Below, in pieces: positions 22,091 through 33,526 of a stretch of DNA of 64,000 nucleotides. A program made the translations under genes and the position numbers. The stretch's first letter is position 1. Each line of letters starts with the position of its first letter. The stretch lies in the NCBI RefSeq assembly GCF_950295315.1, contig NC_080168.1, positions 74,131,519 to 74,195,518 on the forward strand, in the 5' to 3' direction. Below the pieces are notes generated by a model that saw nothing but the letters and a program-made list of their open reading frames with translations, was not told where the DNA came from and searched no databases. Source of the stretch: Erinaceus europaeus. Taxonomy: Eukaryota > Chordata > Mammalia > Eulipotyphla > Erinaceidae.

Positions 22091-23604
22091 GGCTGTTAGG
22101 AACGCTGGAGTTGTGCCGGCACCCAGCCTTAGTGATCACCCTGGTGGTAAACACACACTCACGCATACACACACCTGCACAAACAAGAAAAACTTTGACT
22201 ATCAATTGTCTTCATTGAAGTCCTCAGTAAAACTGTGTAATAGATGAGGCCAAAAACCTATATAACTTATCACTGACTCTTTACTATAAATTGCTAACAA
22301 GTTTCAAATTATTAATGAGGATTTTACAAGGTGTCTAATCAATTGCAGAGAAACACTAGTTCTATAATATCTAAAAACTTCCTATCATTATTAATTACAA
22401 CAACAACATAATGAAATGCCACTGTTTGAAAGCATAGCTATCAGTAGTTGGGCTTTTTAATGTTTATAAAGTAATTCTGTTAATCCATTGTTGAGTGGCA
22501 GATGGCATTTTTATTCAAGTTACTTTCTAAAACATCACAAAACATACGGAGAGTCTATTCTCTCCATAGGCAGTGGACTCATCTTCATTGTGATTTCAGA
22601 AATACTTTTATAAGTGTCAGGACTCATGAGACAGGCCTATTGGATACCCACTTGCAACAAGCCTATCCTGGAGCCTCAAAGGAATGAAATTAATAAAACC
22701 AACCTCTTGCTCCAGATGACTATCCTAAATCTGTATAACTGAAGCCTCCCTTTATCCAAAAGCAATATCCCAGATGGAATCCTCTAGTGAAAGCCCCTGA
22801 ATGGCACAGTATTCATGGACTCTTGATAGAATCACTGTTCCTTGTGTCCTCTAGCTCTATGTGGATTAGTAGTTTATTCTGAATGCCAATCTTTAGGCAA
22901 GTCAACTTTTCTTGTTTGCCTCCTTTAACCTGTTCCAATATTTGGATAGCAGATCCTAACGTCTTTCTGTCAAACACCTAGACCTGTTTCTGTTTTATTG
23001 ACTGAAAAGAAACTAACACACATAGTTGTGCATCTGAAATGTTCAGGGTTTGTGTAAGTTTTTTTCATGCAACTTTCTTCAGAGGTCTCTTTCTCCATTC
23101 GGTGGTGGTAGTGGACAATTCAGTCAGTTGATAAACTGATATCCAAGCAACCTCATGTGATGAAACACAGAGCTGGGGAAATTTGGCTGCATGCCTTTTC
23201 CTGCTTCTGGAAAACATTCAACTGCAGAGTTTAATCATTTTCTTCCAAGTCAAGTGTCAATTTCTCAATTGGCCATATCTGCATTATGTGCAGACCTGGA
23301 GCTGAGAAGTGCACAGAGATTGTGTCTAACAGTTAGCAGATGTGGTACACCCTGGAAGGCATTTTATCATATGCTGAAAGAACATTTAGGGAGATTCAGC
23401 TGGCAATGTTCACTCTGCATTTCTCTTTATCTCTTAGTAGAGAATCACCAACTTTTCAGATTTAGTGAGACAGTTTATGATGTTCACTGGTATCTATGGA
23501 TTCTTCTTTGTGCCATCCATGTTTATTTCCCAGAAGGTCTGTACTTAACTTATTGGAGGAAAAACTTTTTTGTGTCTGTTGAGCCCTTTCTTTCTTCCAT
23601 AAAC
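22091..23604. other. non-repetitive intergenic stretch
   Basis: 1.5 kb without a recognised repeat. A frame of ~140 codons (23191-23612) has no known similarity and runs into a SINE, so is taken as chance. Confidence 0.5.
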
Positions 23605-23614
23605 CATGTAATTC

Positions 23615-23966
23615 GGGGGTCGGGCGGTGGCGCAGTGGGTTAAGCGCACGTGGCGCAAAGCGCAGGGACTGGCATAAGGATCCCGGTTCAAGCCCCGGGC
23701 TCCCCACCTACAGGGGAGTTGCTTCACGGGCGGTGAAGCAGGTCTGCAGGTGTCTATCTTTCTCTCCTCCTCTCTGTCTTCCCCTCCTCTCTCCATTTCT
23801 CTCTGTCCTATCCAACAACAAAGCAACCTCAACAATGGCAATAATAACCGCAACGAGGCTGCAACAACTAGGGCAACAAAAAGGGGGGAAAATGGCCTCC
23901 AGGAGCGGTGGATTCATGGTGCAGGCACCGAGCCCAGCAATAACCCTGGAGGGAAAAAAAAAAAAA
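23615..23966 (+). mobile_element. young SINE-A, long-tail form
   Basis: GGGGTCGGGCGGTGGCGCAG head with CpGs retained, GGTTCAAGCC B box, tail ATGGCCTCCAGGAGCGGTGG and a 13-A run. Exact TSD CATGTAATTC at 23605-23614 and 23967-23976. Near-identical to 52813-53164. Confidence 0.95.
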
Positions 23967-24038
23967 ACATGTAATTCATCACTCTTACCTGCTTTCTTTC
24001 TATCTTCTCCTTAGCCTCCTAAGAATTTGTGGTTTTCT

Positions 24039-24398
24039 AGAAGCCTCTGAACTCCAATTCCATAAGGATCCAGAGAGAGTGAAACAAACAAACAAACAAA
24101 AAAACAGAAAGGAAGAAAGGACACACTGAAGAAGTAGGTTTGACTTAGAAAGCAAGAGAAGGCAGCACCATATAAAAATGGGCAAATATATATAAATATA
24201 GGTAGTTATAGAAATAATAGTCAACCCATATCTATAACTTTGAGAGAACTAATGCAGTTTTGAATAGATGGAATGGGGACAGAGAACTCTGGTGGTGGGA
24301 AAGTTACAGAATTATACCCCTGTAATCTTATAATTTTGTAAATTAATATTAAATCACTTATCAAAAAACTTAAAAAAGAAAAAAAGACAAGATCTTCA
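24039..24398 (+). mobile_element. L1 3' UTR insertion
   Basis: 5'-truncated L1 3' end with AATAGTCAACCCATATCTAT, CAGAGAACTCTGGTGGTGGG and TAATATTAAATCACTTATC. With the following SINE-B it is bounded by an 18-bp TSD, AAGAATTTGTGGTTTTCT (24021-24038 and 24606-24623). Confidence 0.85.
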
Positions 24399-24605
24399 GG
24401 CTGGGCAGTGGTGTACTCTCTTGAGTACACTAGTTACAATGCACAAGAGCTTGGGTTCAAGCTCGCATTCTCCACCTACAGGGGGGGAAGCTTCATGAGT
24501 GGTGAAGTAGGGCTGCAAATATCTCTCTATCTCTCTCCCTCTCTATCTCCCCCTTTCAATTTCCCACTGTCCTATCAAATAAATAAATATTTATAAAAAG
24601 AAAAA
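24399..24605 (+). mobile_element. SINE-B in the A-tail of the preceding L1
   Basis: GCTGGGCAGTGGTGTACTCT head, TGGGTTCAAGCTCG B-box region, AATAAATAAATATTTATAAA tail. Shares the outer TSD with the L1 piece. Confidence 0.85.
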
Positions 24606-24623
24606 AAGAATTTGTGGTTTTCT

Positions 24624-25565
24624 TTTGTTATTTCTTCTTCTATCTTCTTTAGTAACTCTATCTTTGCAGGTAAATTGGCATTTGAGAGGAGGATTCTTAA
24701 GAAGGGAAAGAAGCCTGTAGTGATAATACTAGTACAGAAGAAAGAAGTTTGCTTTCATGAGTCAGGTTGAAACGGAGGTCAGTTTGGACAGGGGATCTTG
24801 TATGACAGGTTTATTATCATCATATGAAATCTAAATATTAGATCAAATATGAAAAGACCCTTACTCCTCCAAAAATTAGAAAAGAAACATCATATTAAGC
24901 TCTAGGACAATGCAGTAATTAAATTCCTACCCATATTCTTTTATTTAAAAACTGTTTCTCTCTCATTCTGAGCAGCAGGAATGGGGGCTACTGATTCTAA
25001 ATCTGGGAAACATCCACATGACGATTTTGCCCTAATGATTTATTAAGCTTTAATATTCAGCTTTTCTGTCTCTGCATACAGTTCTCCCCCATTCTGTTTA
25101 TAATGCAAATATGGGAGATTTAGAATTGACACTTGATTAGTAGCAGAGTTTGGAAGAAAAATGTTTAAGCTGTGCAGTTGGATGGGGTCCAGAAGCAGGA
25201 AAAGGCATGCAGCCAAATCTCCCCAGCTCTGTGTTTCATCACATGAGGTTGCCTGGCTTTCAGTTTATCAACAGAACAAATTTCATCCAAGTCACTGCAG
25301 AAGGAGAGAGATCTTGCAAGAAAACTGCATTGAATCTGAATGCCAACTCTCTATAAAGGAAGAGACAAGACAGGGTAAGTTGCTTAGAGGAAAAAAAAAA
25401 TTATTGTTCATTTCAAATAGAAGTATCTTGTGGATTTTTCCTTCCGAAATCCTCCAAGCATTTAATCAGACTTTATCAGGTGTGGATCACTTGAATAGAT
25501 AAGATGAATTTCTTCAGCAATAACCAAAGAAAACACATATAACGGCGCTCTCTCCACTTATTTAT
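24624..25565. other. non-repetitive stretch upstream of FAM216B
   Basis: Two overlapping frames (25150-25356, 25161-25502) are open but have no recognised similarity. An untranslated first exon of FAM216B could lie here but cannot be pinned. Confidence 0.4.
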
Positions 25566-25735
25566 TTTCTTTTTTATTTTTAATTTCTTTATTGGAGGAT
25601 TAATGGTTTGAAATCAACAGTAAAATACAATAGTTAGTACATGCGTAAGCATTTCTCAGTTTTCCACGTAACAATTCAACCCCCACTAGGTCCTTCTCTG
25701 CCATCGTGTTCCAGGACCTGATCCCGGATCCAGTT
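25566..25735 (-). mobile_element. L1 3' UTR fragment
   Basis: TTTCTTTATTGGAGGATTAA, CATTTCTCAGTTTTCCACGT and CCACTAGGTCCTTCTCTGCC, complement of the L1 3' terminal region. Confidence 0.85.
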
Positions 25736-26473
25736 ATTTATTTATGCTATTTGAAGCGGGGAAAGGGAGTGAGTGGGAGAGCCTTTACAGTTTAGAAGCA
25801 TATTTATGTTCTGCTCTACAGACCTAGAAAATGGGAAGAGAGACATTCAGTGGGTCTGAGCGTAGGGCAGAGAGTCAGCTTCTATCACAGAGAATATTAA
25901 GAGTATACCTTGGTTCATACGATTTCTACAGCACATGGAAGTATTAAATACAACATTTATAGTTAAATTTATAAGTTCATATCATAGAAGCAGGATGCAC
26001 AGAGATGTGAACTCATGTTTTGCTAATAAAGTTCTCTTTGATCTGTGAATTCAGAGTCAATATTTTCACTTGTAAACAGTGTGTGTATGTGTGTGCGTGT
26101 GTGTGTGCGTGGTGTTAGCATGCCCACTCACTCACAAAAACAAAATAGAAAAAGGAGAGAGAATGGACATAAAATGAGAACGTCTTAAAATCATTATCTT
26201 AGCTAATCAGGTAATTCCATGAGGCAGGCACTATTGACATGGACCTTGATAACCACAGAGGTTTATCCACTGTGTCTATTTTCCTTTGAGTGTTAAACTT
26301 TTATTATTATTTACACTAAGTCAAATGGAAAGAAAACATGATAACAGACATGGCACATCTCTTCTGTGTCTTTGTTTAGCAAGTGACAAGAAACAGGGTT
26401 AGGTTCAGTAGTTTCTTTTCTACCACAGTGCTATAAAGTTGCATACCTAAGCATATAATAAAAAGGAGGATGG
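25736..26473. other. non-repetitive stretch upstream of FAM216B
   Basis: Contains a short TG-rich run at 26082-26110; otherwise nothing recognised. Confidence 0.45.
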
Positions 26474-26770
26474 TGGGGGCTAAGAAACAGTGAACCCAGT
26501 TAAGTGCACATTATCACTATGTGCAAGGATCTGGGTTCAAGCCCTAAGTCTTCACCTGCAGGGGTTGGGGAAGCTTCCTGTGTAGTGAAGCAGTGCTACA
26601 GGTATCTCTCTTTCTCTCTCTCTATCTGTCCCTCTCTCCTCTCATTTCTTTCACCTTATCAAATAAATAAATGGTTAAAGGGGGGAAATAGTCACTGTGA
26701 ATAGTTAATACAATAGATATATTGTATAGGCACTGAGACTCAGCGATAACTCTGGTGTCAAAAAAAATAG
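26474..26770 (+). mobile_element. SINE-A/B copy with purine tail
   Basis: GTGCAAGGATCTGGGTTCAA B-box region, GTGAAGCAGTGCTACAGG core, and a late tail GAGACTCAGCGATAACTCTG. A GGA-rich purine tract follows to about 26870. Confidence 0.75.
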
Positions 26771-27078
26771 AAGGAGGAGAAGGAGATGGAGGAGAAGAAG
26801 AGGAAATAGAAGGAAAGGAAAGGAATGGAAGGGAAAGGATAGAAGAAAAAAAGAAAGGAAGATGGTGAAAAGCCTTGCTATATATTCACTAATGTTCACA
26901 TTCTAAGGAATGCTAAATGTCCTGAGAAAGTGCATGAAGCCTATGATCTCCTTTTTATAATAGCATGTCCTCTGTATACACAAACACACAAAATAAACAC
27001 ATGGAAAACAACCAAATGCCAGCAATATTTGTAGAGAGGTAAAACATGAGTGATCTTCACCTCTTAAACTTTTCCAAG

Positions 27079-27306
27079 GGAGCTGGGGTGGTGGCACACC
27101 TAGTTAAATACACATACTATAGTGCACAAGGACCCAGGTTCAAGCCCCCAGTCCCCACCTGCAGGGTGGAAGCTTCACAAGTGGATTAGGGCTGCAAGTG
27201 TCTCTGCCTCTCTCCCTCTCTATCACCCCCCCTTCCCTCTCAATTTCTGGCTGTCTCTATCCAATAAATAAATAAAGATAATAAAAATTTCTTAAATTTT
27301 AAAAAA
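27079..27306 (+). mobile_element. SINE-B just upstream of FAM216B exon 1
   Basis: GAGCTGGGGTGGTGGCACAC head, CCCAGGTTCAAGCCCC B box, TGTCTCTATCCAATAAATAA tail. Ends about 340 bp before the first likely acceptor. Confidence 0.9.
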
Positions 27307-27646
27307 GTAATCCAAAGCAACATATACTACTTTTAGTAATCAAGAAAATAATCAATCTAATTTAAAATTAATAATAAATTAATAATTAATATTAATTTAT
27401 AATTAATAATTATAACTGGCATGACTTGGTATTATAACTCTACAACCCACCTGTTCCAAAGACAGAGAAAAGCAGAAAGACAATGGTGTTGAATTATAAT
27501 ACTGAAAAAATGCAGAACTAAGCAGTGTGTCAAGGCTCAATTACTCATAAATGTGTCAAAAATTGCTTTTACCTTGAAATAAAAATAACAGTTATCTAGC
27601 TTTTTTTTTCCTCTCTCACTTATTTGCTTCCTTTTATTTACTTAGG
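27307..27646. other. AT-rich stretch before FAM216B exon 1
   Basis: Includes an AT palindrome-rich segment at about 27360-27415 made of repeated ATTAAT units, then the pyrimidine tract of the candidate acceptor. Confidence 0.5.
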
Positions 27647-27719
27647 TAATCCCAAAAATGGTTGAACAAAATGAAAGTTTATGTTATGTTTGTTGTTCCG
27701 TAGAAGTAGAGAACAAAGA

Positions 27720-27821
27720 ATGAGGAAAAAGCAGAAGAAACAGCAACAAAGTCTTCAGAATGCGCCACAGATTCCTGGCATTCAAGTTCCTCCTTTGGTG
27801 TCTAACACTGCCTTTCTGAAG
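27720..27821 (+). CDS. FAM216B: FAM216B coding exon 1 (residues 1-34)
   Basis: Thirty-four codons from an ATG to a GT donor (AAG|GTACAA) in phase 0. The segment NAPQIPGIQVPP followed by an FLK end corresponds to the human FAM216B N-terminus as I remember it (NVPQLPFIRVPP ... LLK). The first ten residues are unusually basic and glutamine-rich (MRKKQKKQQQ) and differ from human, so the start is the least certain part. It is the only in-frame ATG close enough to give the expected length. Two acceptor-like sites precede it, one after a good pyrimidine tract (AG at 27645-27646) and one ending at 27702, so this exon probably also carries 5' UTR. No upstream non-coding exon or promoter could be recognised. 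FAM216B is a small vertebrate protein of unknown biochemical role; I recall enrichment in ciliated tissues, but nothing in the sequence shows that. Confidence 0.8.
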
Positions 27822-27942
27822 GTACAAATTATTATTCACAGATGGAAGGACAACTGTTGTCCACCTTCAGGGTTTGGGAAATTTATTTTCAAGTCTGTTT
27901 ACCCAACTTTAGGGAAACAATAGGTCCTTGGTGCATGCATAC

Positions 27943-28013
27943 AGAGTGAGTGAGTGAGTGAATGAGTGAGTGAGTGAGTGAGTGAGTGAGTGAGTGAGTG
28001 AGTGAGTGAGTGT
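27943..28013. repeat. (GAGT)n microsatellite in FAM216B intron 1
   Basis: About 17 GAGT units with one GAAT interruption, 120 bp after the exon 1 donor. Confidence 0.98.
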
Positions 28014-28104
28014 ATCAACTTTATATCCACCCCCTTGTAGGAGCTGTGAGAGATGGTTACCTCTATATCACAGACCCACCACCAGTGATTAGAAACTCAC
28101 TGAT

Positions 28105-28346
28105 TGGGGTTGATGGTGACACAACCGGTAGAGCATAAGGACCTAGGTTCAAGTCCCCAGTCCCCACCTGCAGGTGGAAAGCTTCAGGAGCAGTGAAGCA
28201 GTGCTGTAGGTTTCTTTCTTTCTCCCTCTATACTTCTCTCTGTCTCTATCAAATAAAGAAAAAAAAAAGGCCACTAGAAGCAGTGGTTTAATTGTGGAGG
28301 CACCAAGTCCCTGTGATAACCCTGGTGTCAATTAAGAAAAAAAAAA
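28105..28346 (+). mobile_element. SINE-A/B hybrid copy
   Basis: GGACCTAGGTTCAAGTCCCC B box, AGCAGTGAAGCAGTGCTGTA core, long-tail end CAGTGGTTTAATTGTGGAGG plus A-run. Confidence 0.85.
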
Positions 28347-28530
28347 GGGGGGGCTGAGGACACAGCATAATGTTTATGCAAAAGACTCTCATGCCTGAGG
28401 CACCAAAGGTCCCAGACTAAATCTCTAGCGCCACCAGAAGACAGAGCTAAGAAGTGCTCTAGTCTCTCTCTGTATCTCTCTCTCTCTCTCTGCATTGCTC
28501 ATGCTCTCTCTCCCTCTCATTAAAATAAAG
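28347..28530 (+). mobile_element. SINE-D copy
   Basis: GGCTGAGGACACAGCATAAT, TTATGCAAAAGACTCTCATG and GAAGTGCTCTAGTCTCTCTC. First of the SINE-D type used to interpret the 48-kb nest. Confidence 0.88.
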
Positions 28531-28862
28531 TAAGGGGCTGGGTGGTAGTGCACCAGGTTAAGTGCACAGGACCTGGGCAGGGATCCTGGTTCAAGCTCCG
28601 GGCTCCCCACCTGCAGGTGGAGGGGTCGCTTCCCAAACAGTAAAGCAGGTCTGTCTACAGGGGTTTATCTTTCACTTCCAATACTATGTCTTCCCCTCCT
28701 CTCTCAGTTTCTCTCAGTCCTACCCACAACAACCACAATAGCAACAACAACAATAATAATAGCAGCAACAACAATGGAAAAAAGATGGCCTCCAGGAGCA
28801 GTGAATTCATAATGCAGGCACTGAGCCCCGGTGATAATCCTGGAGGCAAAAATAAACAAATT
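28531..28862 (+). mobile_element. SINE-A, long-tail form
   Basis: GGGGCTGGGTGGTAGTGCAC head, TGGTTCAAGCTC B box, tail GATGGCCTCCAGGAGCAGTG. A GGA/GAA purine tract follows to about 28975. Three SINEs are head-to-tail from 28105. Confidence 0.9.
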
Positions 28863-28975
28863 ACTAAATAATTAAGTAAGTTAGTAAGGAAAAGGAAGAA
28901 AAAAGAGGAGGAGAAAGAGAAGGTGGAAGTGATGGGGTGGTGGAGGAAGAGGAGGAAAAAGAGGTGAAAGAGGAG

Positions 28976-29643
28976 AAACTCACTGATAGACTATCTCGTG
29001 ATTCCTTATTAGAGAAATTTATTAGCTCTTTTGGCCATCAGTTGCAAGCATCATTCTTATAAATTCTCTTTAAAAATTTCAGTTCCTTTATTCCCTAAAA
29101 AAAAAAATATAAACAATGGGGTAAGTATAAGTATATTCAGAATTTTTCCCATTACTTCTCATTAAGGAAGCTGATAGTTTGACTAAGAAAAAGAAATAAG
29201 CGTTTTTTTCTTGTAAAATAAAACCACAATTTTTAATGTTCTATCTTACATAATGAAGAGTCCCATTGTACTCTAGAGCTGTGCTCAAATTGGCTTGCAC
29301 TTTTCAAATTGCTCTATTCTCAGTCATTTGAAAAAGCTTAATTAGGAATCTATTCTCATCTTTAAAATATAATATCATTTTTAAACATGCAATTCAGACA
29401 CTGTAAAAATACTGAAATGAGTCTTGGATGGTGAAATGCTTGGTTTGACTGCCTTTACTCTGAATATACTTTTTATATCAAGTTTAAGGTCTATAGATAT
29501 AAAAAAAAATTCTGACTCACAGGTTTCAGTCCTACACAACAATCCTAAGAGATAAAACTCACTTTACTTCTAGATTTAATAACGTGACATTTAGCTTTTA
29601 TTAAATGGCTCTTACCTACTTTTGAAAACTTTTTTTTGAATTT
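28976..29643. other. unique intronic sequence of FAM216B
   Basis: AT-rich intron 1 sequence with no recognised repeat or exon. Confidence 0.5.
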
Positions 29644-29651
29644 TTAGCCTG

Positions 29652-29930
29652 AGGGCTTTATAAAGCACACATGGTATGAAGTGCACGAAGTATGAAGCTC
29701 AAGGACCTTCACAAGGATCCTGATTCAAGCACCCACCTGCAGAGGGGTAGCCTCACAAGGAGTGAAGCAGGTCTACAGGTGTCGATCTTTCTCTCTCCCT
29801 CTCTCTCTTTCCCTCCTCTCTCAATTTCTCTCTATCCTATCTAACAAAAAATAGAAAAAATGGCCTTCAGGAGCAGTGAGTTCATAGGGCTAGCACAGAA
29901 CTCTAGTGATAACCCAGGAGGGAAAAAAAA
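29652..29930 (+). mobile_element. old SINE-A
   Basis: GAAGCTCAAGGACCTTCACA, GTGAAGCAGGTCTACAGGTG core, tail AATGGCCTTCAGGAGCAGTG. Short TSD TTAGCCTG at 29644-29651 and 29931-29938. Confidence 0.85.
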
Positions 29931-30166
29931 TTAGCCTGGAGTGAGTTTATTTTAACTTGATTTTTCTAGAATGCAGATGCCACTCTCTTCATTTCCTCAT
30001 ATGCATACAATAATCACTGAAGATGTTTAATAGCAGTTGCCATATGGGATATTTCTGTTCCTCCCAAGCAGTAGATTACAGCTCTCAACATGACCCTTCC
30101 TCATAGCAGGGTTATATAAACTTTCCATAATGTAAAATTGGTTGGCTTAAAGATCCAGTCTAAGGG

Positions 30167-30383
30167 GCCAGATGGTGGCACACCTGGTTGAGCACACATG
30201 TTAGAGTGCACAAGGACCTGGGTTCAAGCCCCAATTCTCACCTCCAGGGAGAAAGCTTTGCAAGTGGTGAAGCAGTGCAGCAGCTGTCTGTCTTTCTCTT
30301 TCCCTCTCTATCACCCCCTTCCCTCTTGATTTCTGGCTGTCTCTATCCAATAAATAAAGATAATAAAAATTTAAAAAAATAAA
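30167..30383 (+). mobile_element. SINE-B copy
   Basis: GGGCCAGATGGTGGCACACC head, CTGGGTTCAAGCCCC B box, GCTGTCTCTATCCAATAAAT tail. Confidence 0.9.
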
Positions 30384-30387
30384 CCAG

Positions 30388-30700
30388 GGAGTCGGCGGTA
30401 GCACAGCAGGTTAAGCCAATGTGGCATGAAGCACAAAAACTGGTGTAAGGATCCTGGTTCGAACCCCCGGCTCCCCACCTTCAGGGGTGGTTTCTTCACA
30501 AGTGGTGAAGTAGGTCTGCAGGTCTCTGTCTTTCTCTCCCCTGTTTTGTCTTCCCCTCCTTTCTCCATTTCTCTCTGTCTTATCCAACATCGATGACATC
30601 AATAACAACAATAATAACTACAACAATAAAACAACAAGGGCAACAAAAAGGAATAAATAAATAAATATTTTAAAAGGAAAAGAAAAAAATTTAAAAAAAT
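30388..30700 (+). mobile_element. SINE-A, short-tail form
   Basis: GGGAGTCGGCGGTAGCACAG head, TGGTTCGAACCCCC B box, GGTGAAGTAGGTCTGCAGGT core, AATAAATAAATATTTT tail. Confidence 0.9.
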
Positions 30701-30716
30701 AAAACTGTCTACCAGT

Positions 30717-30921
30717 GGGCTGGGCAGTAGCACACTTTGTTAAATGCATACGCTACCATGTGCAAGGACCTGGGTTTAAGCCCTCAGTCTCTACCCACTG
30801 GAGCTGGGGTGGAGGGGTGGGTTCATGATGGTGGAGCAGTAGTGCAGGTGTCTTTCTTTATCTCAATTTCCCTCTTCCCTTCTTATTTTTTCTGTCCTGT
30901 CAAATAAAATAAATAAATCTT
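30717..30921 (+). mobile_element. SINE-B carrying a SINE-A in its tail
   Basis: GGGCTGGGCAGTAGCACACT head, CTGGGTTTAAGCCC B box. Its AAAATAAATAAATCTT tail was the target of the following opposite-strand SINE-A. Confidence 0.88.
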
Positions 30922-31187
30922 TATTTTATTTTTTTATTTATCCCTTTTGTTACCCTTTTTATTGTTGTAGTTATTATTGTCATCGTTGTTGTATAGGACA
31001 GAGGAATGGAGAGAGGAGGGGAAATCAGAGAGGAGGAGAGAAAGATAGACACCTGCAGACCTGCTTCACCACTTGTGAAGCGACTCCCCGGCAGGTGGGG
31101 AGCCAGGATCTCGAACCAGGATCTTTACATCTGTCCTTGTGCTTTGTGCCACGTGCTCTTAACCCGCTGTGCTATCACCTGACTCCC
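30922..31187 (-). mobile_element. SINE-A in a SINE-B tail, clean TSD
   Basis: CCCTTTTGTTACCCTTTTTA tail, GCAGACCTGCTTCACCACTT core, head complement CGCTGTGCTATCACCTGACT. Exact 16-bp TSD AAAATAAATAAATCTT at 30906-30921 and 31188-31203. Confidence 0.95.
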
Positions 31188-31230
31188 AAAATAAATAAAT
31201 CTTAAAAAAAGATTAATCTATCTCTAAATT

Positions 31231-31254
31231 GTGTGTGTGTGTGTGTGTGTGTGT
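31231..31254. repeat. (GT)n microsatellite
   Basis: Twelve uninterrupted GT units in FAM216B intron 1. Confidence 0.97.
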
Positions 31255-31489
31255 CTTTTTCATGCATCAGAGGATGTTAAGCAGCATCTTCTCTCCCCAC
31301 TGTCTGCCAATGCCATCACTCCTCCCTTCTGTCACCTGTGACAACCAAAAACTTGTTCAGGTATTGTCAAACATCTCTTGAAGGTCAAAGCCCTACTAAG
31401 AGTCAATACCTTAAATAATGGTTCCTCATAGGAAAGGAGATCTTCATCTCTGTCAGTCCAGTACTCTAGCATACTTAGGTAGAATCTTT

Positions 31490-31655
31490 TTTTTTATAAG
31501 ATTTATTATTTTTTTTATTTATGAGTAATGGGTGATAGAGAACCAGAACATCACTCTAGCCCATGAGATGCCAGTGACTGAACTTGGGACCTCATGCTTG
31601 AAATTCCAATGCCCCATCTACTGTGCCACCTTCCAGATTGCAAAGCAGAATTCTA
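31490..31655 (-). mobile_element. SINE-C copy
   Basis: GACCTCATGCTTGAAATTCC and CATCTACTGTGCCACCTTCC, complement of the SINE-C head; T-rich tail at its left. Confidence 0.82.
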
Positions 31656-31657
31656 AA

Positions 31658-31803
31658 AAAGATTTTATTTACTTATTAATGAGGAAGATAAGAGGAGAAA
31701 AAGAACCAGACATCACTCTGGCACATGTGCTGCTTGGGATAGAACTCAGGACCTCATGCTTGAGAATCCAATCCTTTATCCACTGCACCACCTCCTGGAC
31801 CAC
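31658..31803 (-). mobile_element. second SINE-C in tandem
   Basis: GACCTCATGCTTGAGAATCC and TTATCCACTGCACCACCTCC, same orientation as the copy just upstream. Confidence 0.85.
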
Positions 31804-31824
31804 AAGGTATAATTTTTTATTTGG

Positions 31825-32410
31825 GGAGTCGGGTGGTTGCACAGCAGGTTAAGCACACGTGGAGCGAAGCGCAGGGACCAGCATAAGGATCCCGGTTCGA
31901 GCCCCCAGTTCCCCACCTGCAGAGTAGTCACTTCACAGGTGGTGAAGTAGGTCTGTAGGTATCTATCTTTCTCTCCCCCTCTCTGTCTTCCCCTCCTCTC
32001 TCCATTTCTCTCTGTCCTATCTAACAATGATGACAATATCAATAACAACAATAACTACAACAACAATAAAAACAACAACAAGGGGAGTCGGGCAGGTGGC
32101 GCAAAGCACAAGGACCGGCATAAGGATCCCAGTTCGAACCCCGGCTCCCCACCTGCAGGGGAGTCGCTTCACAGGCGGTGAAGCAGGTCTGCAGGTGTCT
32201 ATCTTTCTCTCCTCCTCTCTGTCTTCCCCTCCTCTCTCCATTTCTCTCTGTCCTATCCAACAACAACAACAATAATAACTAAAACAATAAAACAACAAGG
32301 GCAACAAAAGGGAATAAATAAATAAAATAAATAAATAAAAAGTTAAAAACAACAACAAGGGCAACAAAAGGGAAAATAAATAAATATATTTTTTAAAAGA
32401 ATTTTTTATT
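31825..32410 (+). mobile_element. SINE-A (outer copy), split at its tail
   Basis: GGGGAGTCGGGTGGTTGCAC head, CGGTTCGAGCCC B box. The tail is interrupted at 32083 and resumes at 32345 (AAAAACAACAACAAGGGCAA ... GGGAAAATAAATAAATAT). Confidence 0.92.
32084..32344 (+). mobile_element. SINE-A lacking its A box, inserted in another SINE-A
   Basis: Head reads GGGAGTCGGGC directly followed by AGGTGGCGCAAAGCACAAGG. Compared with the copy at 45286 a 22-nt block with the whole A box is missing, while the B box (AGTTCGAACC) is kept. Exact 16-bp TSD AAAAACAACAACAAGG at 32068-32083 and 32345-32360. It ends ~230 bp before FAM216B exon 2. Confidence 0.93.
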
Positions 32411-32570
32411 TGCCAGTGTTCACCATCACAAGGGTTTGGGGGGTTGGGTTTGTGCAGGGAGAGGAGCATCACATTCCCATGGAAGTCAGCTTTAGACACA
32501 TCACACTCTCAATCACATCTCTACCAACTCATCAAACTTTCCTGCTCAGCTTTGCTCTGCTCTGCTCTGA

Positions 32571-33128
<558 letters not shown>

Positions 33129-33400
33129 GGTGTGGGACTGCGTGGTGGAGTATCCAGTTAAGAGCACATAATATTAAGTGCAAGGACCTGTGCAAGAAAC
33201 TGGAGAAGGGATGCTTCACAAGTGGTGAAGCAGGTCTCCAAGTGTTTGTCTTTCTCTCCCCCTCTCTGCCTTCCCCTTCTTTCTCAATTCCTCTCTGTCC
33301 TATCCAACATAATGGAAAAAATGAATATCAGGAGCAGTGGATTCATAGTGCTGGCACCAAGTCCTAGCAATAACCTTGGAAGCAAAAAAAAAAAAAGGGG
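33129..33400 (+). mobile_element. SINE-A, internally shortened
   Basis: GGTGAAGCAGGTCTCCAAGT core, long tail AGGAGCAGTGGATTCATAGT, A-run then G-run. The B-box region is largely deleted. Confidence 0.82.
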
Positions 33401-33526
33401 GGGGTATGAATTTCTATAAAATGCTTGCAACTAGCTGAGATTTACATGAATTTTACCTAGTAGAAATGGTAATAAATCATCATCAATGAGATTATAGAAA
33501 CAGGTGTATAGAAAGGAAGAGGCTAG

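Noticed and set aside
23191..23643. 150-codon open frame with varied composition
   Set aside because: No recognisable similarity, ends inside a young SINE-A, no splice or promoter context; most likely chance.
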